NCBI RefSeq assembly: GCF_014873535.1
Contig: NZ_JADBEF010000001.1
Span: 8,308,001-8,372,000, forward strand
Origin: Nonomuraea africana
GTDB taxonomy: Bacteria; Actinomycetota; Actinomycetes; Streptosporangiales; Streptosporangiaceae
DNA: 64,000 nucleotides
Reading direction: 5' to 3'
In this document: in pieces, positions 1 through 9,969 of the stretch
Position numbering within the stretch: position 1 is the first letter of the stretch
How the letters are laid out: each line of letters begins with the position of its first letter
Notes under the pieces: generated by a model
What the model was told of the DNA's origin: nothing
Databases searched by the model: none
What the model saw: the letters and a program-made list of their open reading frames with translations, nothing else
Position numbers and translations under genes: made by a program

Positions 1-249
1 CCGTGAAGGCTGGCGATGGCGGAGGAGCTCGCTCATCGGCCACATGTGGCGAGCCCGTCGCCCGACCTGGCGGCGGAGTCTCCGCGGGGGAAACGGCCGG
101 GGGACGCGGCGAACAGGAGGCCCCGGCAGTGAGGCCGGGGCCGAGGTGGGGCAAGGTCAGCTATTCGAGGGCGTTGTTGATCTGTCCGTTGATGTGTCTT
201 GCTGGCCATCGAGGCACTTCGTGCGGTGAGCCTCGAGACCCCTGACCCC
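1..249. other. no recognisable gene at the left edge
   Basis: Short frames are open here in several phases, as is usual at this GC content, but none has a ribosome binding site plus a recognisable product. The only clear structure is a perfect 9-bp hairpin at 119-142 (arms GGCCCCGGC and GCCGGGGCC, 6-nt loop) without a T tract. It could end transcription entering from outside the window. Confidence 0.4.
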
Positions 250-293
250 GCCGCCGCCCTGGCCGTCCCCAAGGGGACGACCAGGGCGGCGGC
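250..293 (-). terminator. strong hairpin terminator of the GH16 gene
   Basis: Two 21-nt arms (250-270 and 273-293) are complementary except for one position and are separated by only AA. The hairpin lies 20 nt past the stop codon of the minus-strand glucanase gene. There is no long T run, as is common for actinobacterial terminators. Confidence 0.75.
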
Positions 294-312
294 AGGTGGG
301 CGGGACGCGCTC

Positions 313-1122
313 CTATCTCTGCCATGCGCGGACGTAGTCCACCGTCATGTGCCCCACCGACTCCGGCGCGGGCGGAACCTCGGCGTACACAAAGTTGCTC
401 ACCACCAGGTTGACCACGCTCGGAGGCGAGCCCGCCGCGTGGCACGCCTTCACCCCGTCGATGTAGAAGTCCGTCCCCGACTCGCCGATGTCGGCCCCGT
501 AGACGTGCATGCCCGCGCTCGGATCGAAGTCCGGCTTGTGGGTGCACCCCTTGTCGCCGTCCCAGTGCCAGGAGAGATACAGGTGCCGGTGGTTGTCGGA
601 GAAGTACTCGAAGACGTCCGTCTCGGTCTGCTGCCTCTGGCCGGACGCCTGCCAGGTCCAGAACGACGGCCAGAATCCTCGAGGGGAGGGAAGCGTCGCT
701 CTGATCTCGACGTACCCGTACCGGAAGGCGTAGCCCTGGGGCCCGCTGGAGGTGATCAGGCAGCTGGACCACCTGTACCGGTGACCGGACTCGGACCGGA
801 CGCTGTCGGGCCTGGCCGTGATGGTCAGCGCTCCGCCGGCCACGGAGCAGTTGCCGGGCTGGTCGAACTCCAGTTGCTTGCTGTTCGGATTACCGGTGCC
901 GTACGGCTTGTCGGACCAGTCGGACTCGGCCGTCGAGCGAAACTGCCACTTCGACCCGTCAACAGCGGATCCATCGAATTCGTCCTGGAACGTGAGCGTC
1001 CACCGCCCGCCGGGCCCGACGGGTTCGACGTCTCCGGGTCCCAGAAGCGACGCCGGGACTGTGCGCTCGGCAGAACTGATCGTCAGGACCGACATCACTA
1101 CCAAGAATCGTATCAACCACAT
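313..1122 (-). CDS. secreted glycoside hydrolase family 16 (beta-glucanase-like)
   Basis: Probable extracellular endo-acting glycosidase that cuts beta-glucans or a related polysaccharide; the exact substrate cannot be read from the sequence. The protein has 269 residues. Residues 1-20 are hydrophobic and fit a signal peptide, though a weak one with a single early Arg. The catalytic domain runs from about 40 to the end. The GH16 signature ETDVFE is at 167-172, so E167 is the expected nucleophile and E172 the acid/base, with D169 between them. The aromatic stretch at 151-157 (WPSFWTW) is typical of the GH16 cleft. The ATG has GAAAGG 8 nt upstream. The gene stands alone and is closed by the hairpin at 250-293. 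Confidence 0.88.
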   Translation of the reverse strand: MWLIRFLVVMSVLTISSAERTVPASLLGPGDVEPVGPGGRWTLTFQDEFDGSAVDGSKWQFRSTAESDWSDKPYGTGNPNSKQLEFDQPGNCSVAGGALTITARPDSVRSESGHRYRWSSCLITSSGPQGYAFRYGYVEIRATLPSPRGFWPSFWTWQASGQRQQTETDVFEYFSDNHRHLYLSWHWDGDKGCTHKPDFDPSAGMHVYGADIGESGTDFYIDGVKACHAAGSPPSVVNLVVSNFVYAEVPPAPESVGHMTVDYVRAWQR

Positions 1123-1357
1123 TGTTCACACCTTTCTCAGGCAATTCATTGATTCGCCGCCTTAAGGACAAACCTGTGTCGACAGTGTCCGGGTGGTGTG
1201 TTTGCCGTGAGTGCACGTGCGAGCAAACCTCTTTGGCCTGCGGGTATGGCCCCTTAGTGTCCGATTGGCATCAATTCCCGGCTGATCAGGACATGTTTCG
1301 ATCCCCGGAAGGCGGCCCGCGTGGTCCTGGACGGGCACGTGCGCGCCATGGATCTCC

Positions 1358-1688
1358 TCACCCACGACCGGGGGCGGCATCGTGGGCAACGCCCTCCGGG
1401 TCCGGGGCGCAGGACTCGCGCGAGGCCGTACCGCTCGAGCCGCTGCTCCGGCGGGCCGCGTACGTCGTGGGGTGGTGATCCGGTCGCCCGACGGTGTCCC
1501 GGGTGCGGCCTGGCGAGGGGGCGTGGACGTTGCCTCGGGGTCGTGCTCGTCGTCGGCGGCCGTCAGCGCCGAGGACTTGACGATCTCGTCCCGGTCGCGA
1601 CCGAGCATGGCGACGCGGCGTCGAGCAGTTCTCGCATGGTCGCCTGCTCCGAGGGGGAAAGCGCGGCGTCCCGATGGCGTCCGGTCAT
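1358..1688 (-). pseudogene. decayed TraR/DksA-type zinc-finger protein gene
   Basis: The remnant starts well: ATG at 1688 with GAGGAA upstream, then MTGRHRDAALSPSEQ and a helical stretch ending RELLD. The reading frame then breaks near 1620. In another frame follows AMLGRDRDEIVKSSA and ADDEHDPE, the conserved middle of TraR/DksA-like proteins of actinobacteria. A further frame holds a fragment resembling the usual GRYGVCERCG zinc-finger region (ERYGLARVLRPG), but its cysteines are lost and the spacing is too short. Family members bind RNA polymerase through this coiled coil plus zinc finger; this copy cannot make an intact one. The assignment rests on motif memory, and the limits are approximate. 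No other gene is visible in 1123-1357 or 1689-1772. Confidence 0.6.
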
Positions 1689-1772
1689 CGCGGTTCCTCA
1701 CCTTCCCCACCAGGTTAGGCGCAGGATTCAGGCTGACTGATCACATGATGTTCGCGGCTCTGAACACCGCCT

Positions 1773-2939
1773 TCACGCCTTCAGGGCGAAGAGTATCCAG
1801 GACTCCTCCGGAGCCAGGCCGGCCAGTTCGCGGCCGCATTCCTGAAGCACCTGTGGGCCCGAGGTGATGTGCGCGGTACCGGCGTGGACATCCCTGAACA
1901 GCCGCTGGATCAGCCCGTCGCGCAGCGCCGAGGTGCCGCACGACGCGTAGACGAATCGGGCCACCTCGGCGACCGTCGACGTGACGTGGTTGAGCGCGAG
2001 CCGCACCATCGTCTCCTGGCGTACGTCGAGCCACCGGCCCGAGTCCAGGGTGCGTTCCGTGTCGTCCCACGTCTCGTGCACCAAGGCCTTGGCCGCGCGG
2101 AACTTCGCCTCGGCACGGGCGAAGTCGGCGTGGAAGGCGTCACTGTCGGCGATCTGGCCGGGGCGTTCGGCCCGTGTCCCGACGTAGCGGATCAGCTCGT
2201 CGAGCAGCCGGCGGCCGACACCAAGCGCCCAGGCGGAGTGGCAGATGAGTGCCTGGTCCAGCACGCCGAGCCGGTAGATCGCCCCGCCGCGCAGCGGCTC
2301 GTTCTGGGTGAAGACATGCGTTTGCGACTCTGGTACGAAGGCGCCGTCGATGGCGTAGTCGATGCTGCCCGTCGCGCGCAGGCCCAGGACGTCCCAGTTG
2401 CCGAGCATCTTGACGTCTTCGATCGCGGTGATGAAGATCCGGGTCTCGTCGGTGCCCTCGATGGCGCCCAGGCTGTGGACGTACTGGGCGTGCGGCATGC
2501 CCGAGGCGAAACTCCACTGCCCGCTGAGGCGAAAACCGCCGTCTTCCCGTACGGCGGTGCCCGGCCGGGTGCCCTGGCCCGCGAAGACGGGCATCCGCGG
2601 GCCCTTGAAGATCCGTTCGACGGCCTCGTCGCCCAGGTAGGCGCCGGCCGTACCGTTCTCCAGGGTGGTGGCCATGACGACCCAGCCCGTCGAGGGATCG
2701 GCGTGGGAGAGCTCCTCGAAGACGGCGATCAGTTCCCTGGGGGACAGCTCGGCGCCGCCCAGCGTCGTGGGCACCCATATGCCGAAGAGTCCTGCCTCGT
2801 GCAGGGCGTCCACGACGGGGGTGGTGAGCCTGCCCTGCGCCTCGGCCCTGGCCGCCTCCCGCTCGATCAGCGGGCGCAGCTCACGGGCGCGGTCCAGCAG
2901 GGTGGTGCCGGCGGTGTGCAGTCGCGGCGTATCGCTCAT
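1773..2939 (-). CDS. flavin-dependent oxygenase/acyl-CoA dehydrogenase-fold protein
   Basis: 388 residues with the acyl-CoA dehydrogenase layout: a helical N-terminal part (about 10-115), a beta middle domain (about 120-225) and a helical C-terminal part (about 230-388). It resembles the branch that includes two-component flavin monooxygenase oxygenases (HsaA/DszC/pigment hydroxylase type) more than true beta-oxidation enzymes. Evidence for this is FRDVHAGTAHITSG near the C-terminus and the lack of an obvious catalytic Glu motif. It would use reduced flavin supplied by a partner reductase, but no reductase gene is next to it. The ATG at 2939 has GAGGAG upstream. It stands alone, and the substrate is unknown. 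A plain acyl-CoA dehydrogenase remains possible. Confidence 0.75.
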   Translation of the reverse strand: MSDTPRLHTAGTTLLDRARELRPLIEREAARAEAQGRLTTPVVDALHEAGLFGIWVPTTLGGAELSPRELIAVFEELSHADPSTGWVVMATTLENGTAGAYLGDEAVERIFKGPRMPVFAGQGTRPGTAVREDGGFRLSGQWSFASGMPHAQYVHSLGAIEGTDETRIFITAIEDVKMLGNWDVLGLRATGSIDYAIDGAFVPESQTHVFTQNEPLRGGAIYRLGVLDQALICHSAWALGVGRRLLDELIRYVGTRAERPGQIADSDAFHADFARAEAKFRAAKALVHETWDDTERTLDSGRWLDVRQETMVRLALNHVTSTVAEVARFVYASCGTSALRDGLIQRLFRDVHAGTAHITSGPQVLQECGRELAGLAPEESWILFALKA

Positions 2940-3376
2940 TCGCAGGTGCTCCTCTTCGTGATCGACGGCGCTCTTACTCCTTCTGTCAGATCACGCGAGT
3001 GGCATCTTGTCCAGAGCCGGTAGCCGTCACGGGCTGGGCGAGCATGACCTCCCGCAGACGCCCACCTGTGCCGGGCGCCCTCACCTCCCACGGTTTCGCC
3101 ACCTTGATCGCCTGGGCCGTCGGCTTCACGGTCGGCGACGCCGAAGGCCGGCCCCGACGCCGACGTCACGGTCACCCGACGAGACCGGCCCGGCGGCCTG
3201 CTGCGCGAATACTCCCAGGTCGCATGAGGTGACCACAGCCTCCGAAGGGCTTATGACCGGGAATGACGCCCTTCTGGTGACAGCCTCGTCAACGCCAGGC
3301 CTGGTTGAGGCCGGGTCTCGTGAGCTGAAATGATCACATTTGTCCCTGTCACCACCTCTGTATCGCAGGAGCACTC
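2940..3376. other. 437-bp divergent intergenic region
   Basis: This lies between the minus-strand flavin oxygenase and the plus-strand DUF1838-type gene. Short open frames are present but none has a good ribosome binding site or a recognisable product. It must carry the promoters of both flanking genes; I could not assign -10/-35 boxes with confidence. Confidence 0.4.
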
Positions 3377-4363
3377 TTGTCCAAGCGTCGTGGTTTGACC
3401 TTGTCCGCGGCCCTCGCCGCGCTGTTGGTGTGCGTCGCCGTACCCGGCGCGTCGGCGGACGAGGCGATGGATGATTCGACATCTCCGGGGCCGGTTTACC
3501 GGACGGTTACCGACAAGAGCGGACTGCTGTCACTGCAGACCAATGGGCGTCCGGACGGGCGGGACATGGTCTTCCGGATTTCGGGAGCCGTCTACGCCAA
3601 CATCGAGGGCAACGCCCACGACCCGCAGCTGCGCCATGGCCAGAAACTGTTCAACCTCGAGGGTTACAACATCCGACGGCTGTACCGGGTACCCGGCACC
3701 ACGCAGCTGTACCAGCTCTCCCGTGAGATCGTCTTCTACACCGACCCCGCCGACCCCACGAAGATCCTGCGGGAGTGGAAGAACCCGATCGACCTCCGGA
3801 CCTACCCCGTCGTCCCCATCAACAACGACGCGGTGAACTTCGGCCCGTTCAACGTCACTTCCTCCTACGTCGGTCCGCCCCTAAGGCAGATGCACGACGA
3901 GACGGTGTGGACCAGTGACATCCCGGTTCGCGCGGACTTCAAGGCCACGCTGGGCGAGCCGTTCGGACTGGTGAACGGCGTCTACGCGGCCCAGGAGATG
4001 TTCGACTTCTACGTCGACGACCGCGAGGTCGCGGCCCGCACGATTCCTGGCACCGTCCCCAGGGGCGCGATGAAGACCAAGATCAGCTGGGCCAGGACGA
4101 GTCCGTGGGCGCCGTTCATGTGCCTGCCGGAGACCGACGTCCGCGGGCAGCTCACCTACCATGCCCGCAGCTGGTCGCTGCCGTCCTACCTTGACCTTGA
4201 GCCATGGCTGCGTGCGGAGGTCGACGCCGCCTACCCGCTCTTCAAGGCCGCTCCTACGGCGCCTGGCCCGAGCGAGAACTCCTGGACCTCCTTCTACAAC
4301 AAGCAGCTGGGCAAGGGTGCCACCACGTGGGCCGGCTGGTGCGCCGCCAATGGAAGGGCCTGA
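3377..4363 (+). CDS. secreted DUF1838 family protein
   Basis: 328 residues. A Sec signal peptide covers about 1-27 (MSKRRG, then a Leu/Ala core, ending GASA). The mature part carries sequence typical of DUF1838: LFNLEGYNIRRLYRV near 90-105, LSREIVFYTDP near 115-125, and LREWKNPIDLRTYPV followed by NNDAVN. The biochemical role of this family is not established. The start is TTG at 3377, supported by AGGAG 5 nt upstream and by the signal peptide beginning exactly there. The gene stands alone and is followed by a clear terminator at 4372-4406. Confidence 0.75.
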   Translation: MSKRRGLTLSAALAALLVCVAVPGASADEAMDDSTSPGPVYRTVTDKSGLLSLQTNGRPDGRDMVFRISGAVYANIEGNAHDPQLRHGQKLFNLEGYNIRRLYRVPGTTQLYQLSREIVFYTDPADPTKILREWKNPIDLRTYPVVPINNDAVNFGPFNVTSSYVGPPLRQMHDETVWTSDIPVRADFKATLGEPFGLVNGVYAAQEMFDFYVDDREVAARTIPGTVPRGAMKTKISWARTSPWAPFMCLPETDVRGQLTYHARSWSLPSYLDLEPWLRAEVDAAYPLFKAAPTAPGPSENSWTSFYNKQLGKGATTWAGWCAANGRA

Positions 4364-4371
4364 TCAAGGCT

Positions 4372-4406
4372 GAAAGGACCTGCGGCTTCTCCGCCGCAGG
4401 TCTTTC
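4372..4406 (+). terminator. hairpin terminator between convergent genes
   Basis: Arms at 4372-4386 and 4393-4406 pair with one bulged base (loop about 6 nt). Because the left arm starts GAAAGG and the right arm ends CTTTC, it can serve the plus-strand gene ending at 4363 and also the minus-strand gene ending at 4433. Confidence 0.7.
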
Positions 4407-4432
4407 GCCTGGTGTGTCACGGTCCGATGGGG

Positions 4433-5008
4433 TCAGAGCAGCCGCCTGATCTCGCCGTACGCCCGGTAGAAGCCGCCCCGCCCGGCGGAGCGCACGCCGT
4501 CGACCAGGTAGCGGGCACCCGCCTCCCGGACGGTCTTGGGGAACTGCACGTTCCATGACTCGTAGCCCGGGCTGACCACGCGGACCCGCAGCCGCTCGCC
4601 CTCCTTGACGCACTCCACCACCACGCCGTCGCCCGCGCCGTCGGTCTCCAGCACCCTCTCCAGCACCCTCTCCAGCACGGTCTCCAGCGCGGTGGACGGC
4701 TCGACCACCTCCAGCGACGCGGCCGCCTTGACGTCCACCGGCTGCGGCACGCTGCCCGCGCGGGCCGCGGCGATGGCCACCTCGCCGGCGTCGATGCAGG
4801 CGAGGGAGCCGTCCGTGGTGACGATGTAGAGGCGGTCGTCCAGGAACTGCATGGAGAACGCCGACCCGCAGCCTGTGGCGAGCTTCCACAGCACACCCGC
4901 GTCGAGCCCTTGGGCGAGATCGGGCGAGCGGTCGGGGCACACGGTGGCCACGAAGGACAGCCGCGCGCTCTTCAGGATCATGCGCATGTCGTCGTCGACT
5001 GTCTTCAT
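4433..5008 (-). CDS. hypothetical protein with pyridoxamine-oxidase-like N-terminus
   Basis: 191 residues, no firm function. Residues 1-31 (MKTVDDDMRMILKSARLSF, then VATVCPDRSPDL) look like the beginning of a pyridoxamine 5'-phosphate oxidase-like protein. From about residue 35 the sequence changes to a different family: LWKLATGCGSAFSMQF, RLYIVTTDGSLACIDA, and a C-terminal block FPKTVREAGARYLVDGV then GGFYRAYGEIRRLL, which I recall from actinobacterial proteins of unknown role. Residues around 109-118 come from a short tandem repeat (LERVLERVLE, 12-nt unit). No signal peptide or membrane segment. The ATG has GAGAGCTG upstream. This could be a gene fusion or a recombined gene. Confidence 0.6.
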   Translation of the reverse strand: MKTVDDDMRMILKSARLSFVATVCPDRSPDLAQGLDAGVLWKLATGCGSAFSMQFLDDRLYIVTTDGSLACIDAGEVAIAAARAGSVPQPVDVKAAASLEVVEPSTALETVLERVLERVLETDGAGDGVVVECVKEGERLRVRVVSPGYESWNVQFPKTVREAGARYLVDGVRSAGRGGFYRAYGEIRRLL

Positions 5009-5094
5009 CAGCTCTCCTTCGGTGGGGCCAGGCTTCGGCCTTGAGGGAGGAGGTCAAGGTCTCTCCATGTCGCTGGTGAGCTGCGTCGCCTAGA

Positions 5095-5126
5095 CTTGTA
5101 CCATTCGTTCTCTTGTATCGTTCGTG
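5095..5126 (+). promoter_or_regulatory. direct repeats upstream of furA, candidate FurA operator
   Basis: Two near-identical 15-mers, CTTGTACCATTCGTT at 5095-5109 and CTTGTATCGTTCGTG at 5112-5126, lie 17 bp apart in an AT-richer patch. The second covers the -35 box of the furA promoter. FurA of other actinobacteria represses its own furA-katG operon from a site here; that this repeat is the site is inference. Confidence 0.5.
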
Positions 5127-5142
5127 TTTATGACGGTAGGTT
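5113..5142 (+). promoter_or_regulatory. furA-katG promoter, leaderless type
   Basis: The -35 box TTGTAT (5113-5118) and -10 box TAGGTT (5137-5142) are 18 bp apart. The -10 ends 7 nt before the ATG at 5150, so transcription would begin at or next to the start codon. Leaderless furA transcripts are known in mycobacteria. Confidence 0.55.
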
Positions 5143-5149
5143 TGGCGGC

Positions 5150-5587
5150 ATGACCGCATCCAGGACTCCGACCGTCGCCGAGGAGCTGCGCGGTGCCGGC
5201 CTGCGGGTGACGGCCGCGCGCGTCGCGCTGCTCGAGACCGTTCGGGACGGTGACCATCTCGGCGTCGAGGCGATCGCCTCCGGGGTGCGCGATCGCGTAG
5301 GCCATATCTCCCTCCAAGCCGTGTACGAGGCCCTCCACGCGCTCGCCGCCGCGGGGCTCGTCCGCCGCATCGAACCGCCCGGCAGCCCCGCCCTGTTCGA
5401 GGGACGCGTCGGGGACAACCACCACCACCTCGTGTGCCGGTCGTGCGGGGCCGTCGCCGACGTCGACTGTGCGGTCGGCCACGCCCCCTGCCTGACCGCC
5501 TCCGACGACCGCGGCTTCTCGATCGACGAGGCCGAGGTCATCTATTGGGGCCTGTGCCCCGACTGTTCCACCTCCCACAGTGCCTGA
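5150..5587 (+). CDS. furA: Fur family regulator, FurA/CatR type
   Basis: 145 residues. A metal- and redox-responsive repressor that normally controls the adjacent catalase-peroxidase gene. The winged helix occupies about 15-85 (LRVTAARVALLETV, then ISLQAVYEALHALAAAGLV). The metal-binding and dimer part follows: NHHHLVCRSCG near 103-113 supplies histidines and a CxxC, and a second CPDC lies near the C-terminus. I chose ATG 5150 rather than an upstream in-frame start because the family start MTASRTPTVAEEL aligns and a -10 box sits 7 nt before it. katG starts 33 bp downstream, so the two genes form one operon. Confidence 0.88.
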   Translation: MTASRTPTVAEELRGAGLRVTAARVALLETVRDGDHLGVEAIASGVRDRVGHISLQAVYEALHALAAAGLVRRIEPPGSPALFEGRVGDNHHHLVCRSCGAVADVDCAVGHAPCLTASDDRGFSIDEAEVIYWGLCPDCSTSHSA

Positions 5588-5620
5588 GCACGGTGATCCG
5601 CATAGTCCGAAAGGATTCCC

Positions 5621-7852
<2,232 letters not shown>

Positions 7853-7855
7853 TCA

Positions 7856-7895
7856 GGACGTCCAGGCCGGCCCACGCCGGCCGGCCTGGACGTCC
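7856..7895 (+). terminator. katG terminator
   Basis: A perfect 17-bp stem (7856-7872 with 7879-7895) with a 6-nt loop begins 3 nt after the katG stop codon. It has no T run. Confidence 0.8.
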
Positions 7896-7949
7896 GCTGA
7901 CCCCAGATGAAGCGACCGCCGAGGAACCTCGTCGGCTCTGTCGTGAGCG

Positions 7950-7990
7950 GCCCCTGAACAGGGATGACCTGTTCAGGGGCTTCTCGTTTG
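7950..7990 (+). terminator. second hairpin with T-rich tail
   Basis: A perfect 13-bp stem (7950-7962 with 7968-7980, loop GATGA) is followed by TTCTCGTTTGT. It lies 55 nt after the first katG terminator, so it could be a back-up terminator or an attenuator before the gene at 8094. Confidence 0.6.
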
Positions 7991-8093
7991 TCAGGAAACT
8001 CCGTCGAAATCCCGTCGGGTGTCTCGTGTCGCCCATGGGCCGGTATTTGGCGGTTCGGCGGTGCCGTGCATCGGTTGGTGTCATTGTTGACCA

Positions 8094-8963
8094 ATGGCTA
8101 AGGATCTTGTCCGGGGAGCTGTTGTCGGGTTGCCCGCGGGCCTTGGGCTCGGGTATCCGGTGTCGCGCCTGTATGAGGAGGATCTCGACAGCTACGTGGC
8201 CCTGCCTGGCGTGGCCCTGGCCATAGTGCTGATCGTCCCGGGGGGATGGCTGCTCGCGAGGCTCGTTCGAATCGCGCACCCGCTCCGCACCGCGTTGCTC
8301 GCGCCGATGCTGTTGTGGGTGCTCAGCGGCGCGGCCGAGCTGGCTGTGCCCCATCCGAGCCCGCGGCTGGTTCTCCTCGAGTTCGCCGCGCTCGCCGTGG
8401 TGAGCTACGCGAGCGCCGCCCAGTTGACGGCCACCACGTCACTGGTGCCACGGGTGATCGCCGCTGGAATGGTGTGCGCGTGCGTGGTCACGACGGCGAC
8501 GATCCAGGAACGGCGGGCGGAGAGGCAGGAGCGGCGACTGCGGAACGAGTACGTCGCCCATCTCCGCGAGTCCCTCCCCTTGGCGGTGCCTGCTGTCGTC
8601 CCCGGTCGCAGGCTGGTCAGGGCGTTGCCGCTCACCGACCAGGTACTGGAGCTCGCCTACGCCAAGGACCGTGGGAGCGAACCCGACGTGTACGTCCGTA
8701 TCACCGGCAACGAGGATCCGCGCCGGGCGTGTTCGGTGTGGAACGTGCGGGATGTCAAACCCGGGTGCGTACGGCTCGCGGCCGATCGTTGGCTTTGGCG
8801 GTACAAGCCGAGCGGCCGGATGGTGCTCTTCTCCAAGGTCGGGCATCGGCTGGTCGAGGTCGACTCAACGAGCCTGACTCTCGACGAGGCTCTTGTCGCG
8901 GGGAGCAAGCTGCGCGCCGTGAGTGCGGAATACCTCGCCGATGTCGGTGACCGAGCATCTTGA
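8094..8963 (+). CDS. hypothetical membrane protein
   Basis: 289 residues, no recognised family. About four hydrophobic segments lie in the N-terminal half (roughly 8-22, 35-55, 65-85 and 90-140, the last perhaps two helices). They are followed by a basic stretch (QERRAERQERRLR near 144-156) and a soluble C-terminal domain of about 130 residues that probably faces the cytoplasm by the positive-inside rule. That domain has one pair of cysteines (ACSVWNVRDVKPGC). The ATG at 8094 lacks a clear Shine-Dalgarno sequence; CATTGT 6 nt before it is a weak candidate -10 for a leaderless transcript. It stands alone. Confidence 0.65.
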   Translation: MAKDLVRGAVVGLPAGLGLGYPVSRLYEEDLDSYVALPGVALAIVLIVPGGWLLARLVRIAHPLRTALLAPMLLWVLSGAAELAVPHPSPRLVLLEFAALAVVSYASAAQLTATTSLVPRVIAAGMVCACVVTTATIQERRAERQERRLRNEYVAHLRESLPLAVPAVVPGRRLVRALPLTDQVLELAYAKDRGSEPDVYVRITGNEDPRRACSVWNVRDVKPGCVRLAADRWLWRYKPSGRMVLFSKVGHRLVEVDSTSLTLDEALVAGSKLRAVSAEYLADVGDRAS

Positions 8964-9166
8964 TCGCGAGCCCCCCTGTCGGGTCTTAAAGCGGTGGCGC
9001 GGAAGGTGATGCCTGCAATGCCGGCGCCCAAGGTCCGGGTGCGCACGCCGCAGGGAATCCAAGATCGCAGCAAAGCGGGGCCGGCTCGCGGGTCGCGAAG
9101 GGCGGATTCCGAGGTCAGGCTCGGACGCGTCAGTGCCGCGTCCCGTGTCGTGTTCAGGGGAACGGC

Positions 9167-9649
9167 TTAATCGGTGTGGTTCGTGAGCGTGCTCTGTACA
9201 CGCTCCATCAGGTCGGCGCGGTCGATGCCGGCCAGGGCGAGGGCGCGTGGCACGGTGCCGACCTCCGCCTGGAAGATCCCGAGCAGCAGATGCCCCGAGC
9301 GCAGGTCCTTCTTGCGGGCGACGGAGGCGAAGGCGCGTTCGAGCGCGAGCTTGCCCGAGGTGCCCATGGACACCGAACGCGTGGGGTCCTTGCTCGGCCG
9401 GGGAAGGTCGAAGTCGGCGAGAGACACTCCCGCCGCGCTCAGGCTGTGCTCGAACTCCTTGTCCAACGCTTCGCGGATCGCCTGGTGGTCGAGCCCGACC
9501 GAGGTCAGCACATCGTGCGCGGCGGTTCCTTCATGGTCGGCGATCGCCAGCAGGAGATGCTGTGCCTCGATCGTCGCCGATCCGTCCTCCACGGCCTCAT
9601 GTGTTCCCCGCGTGATGACGGAGTGGAGGTATTTGTCGAATGCGCTCAT
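9167..9649 (-). CDS. Clp N-terminal domain protein (stand-alone Clp_N)
   Basis: 160 residues with two Clp_N repeats: about 3-75 (FDKYLHSVITRGTHEA, QHLLLAIADHEGTAAHDVL) and about 85-155 (LALERAFASVARKKDLRSGH, LLLGIFQAE). In ClpA/ClpC these repeats bind adaptors and substrates. Here no AAA+ ATPase domain follows, so the protein may be an adaptor, a decoy or a partner of the neighbouring DNA-binding protein. Its ATG overlaps the stop of the HTH gene by 4 bases (9646-9649), which points to translational coupling. I take ATG 9649, preceded by AGGAGGCGAC. Regulation is discussed under the operator at 9883-9927. Confidence 0.85.
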   Translation of the reverse strand: MSAFDKYLHSVITRGTHEAVEDGSATIEAQHLLLAIADHEGTAAHDVLTSVGLDHQAIREALDKEFEHSLSAAGVSLADFDLPRPSKDPTRSVSMGTSGKLALERAFASVARKKDLRSGHLLLGIFQAEVGTVPRALALAGIDRADLMERVQSTLTNHTD

Positions 9650-9879
9650 TGTCGCCTCCTCAGGGTGACGTCAGCGGCGATGAGCCGCTTGGCGTGCTTC
9701 TTGTGCACCGCTTGGCGCGTGACCCCGAGCGCCTCGGCGACCTGCGGCCAGCTCCAGCCCGCTCGCATCGCCTGCTCGACAGCGGAGTCCTCCAACTGAT
9801 CGGCCAGGCGCCGCAACGCCACCACGGCCGCCAGCCCATCGGCAGGATCTTTGGAACCGGGAATCTCATCAGCGGGCAT
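9646..9879 (-). CDS. small helix-turn-helix protein
   Basis: 77 residues. The C-terminal half carries a helix-turn-helix: WSWPQVAEALGVTRQAVHKK at about 43-62. The N-terminal half is a short helical segment (AAVVALRRLADQLEDSAVEQ). The type is like sigma region 4/MerR-like small regulators found next to stand-alone Clp_N genes. The ATG at 9879 has no Shine-Dalgarno, but TACGGT ends 7 nt before it, so the transcript is probably leaderless. It is the first gene of the operon with the Clp_N protein and most likely represses its own promoter through the palindrome at 9883-9927; this last point is inference. Confidence 0.8.
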   Translation of the reverse strand: MPADEIPGSKDPADGLAAVVALRRLADQLEDSAVEQAMRAGWSWPQVAEALGVTRQAVHKKHAKRLIAADVTLRRRQ

Positions 9880-9882
9880 GCA

Positions 9883-9927
9883 AGCAACCGTAGTTGACTA
9901 ATCCTCGCTTAGTCAATGTGGGTTGCT
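9883..9927 (-). promoter_or_regulatory. nested palindromic operator and promoter of the HTH/Clp_N operon
   Basis: Four arms are arranged symmetrically: AGCAACC (9883-9889), TTGACTAA (9894-9901), TTAGTCAA (9909-9916) and GGTTGCT (9921-9927). Inner and outer pairs are both perfect, with equal 4-nt gaps and a 7-nt centre. Read on the minus strand, TTGACT (9916-9911) is a perfect-looking -35 and TACGGT (9892-9887) a -10, 18 bp apart, so a protein bound here would block RNA polymerase. Confidence 0.75.
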
Positions 9928-9969
9928 AATTCGTGGATGGGCGCGATCGGGACCGGCCTGGTGGTCTCT

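Noticed and set aside
3005..3333. Short frames in the region before the DUF1838-type gene
   Set aside because: No ribosome site, no family, and high-Arg composition typical of chance frames.
5096..5149. Longer N-terminus for FurA starting at 5096
   Set aside because: The extra residues do not match the family, and the promoter -10 box lies inside that stretch.
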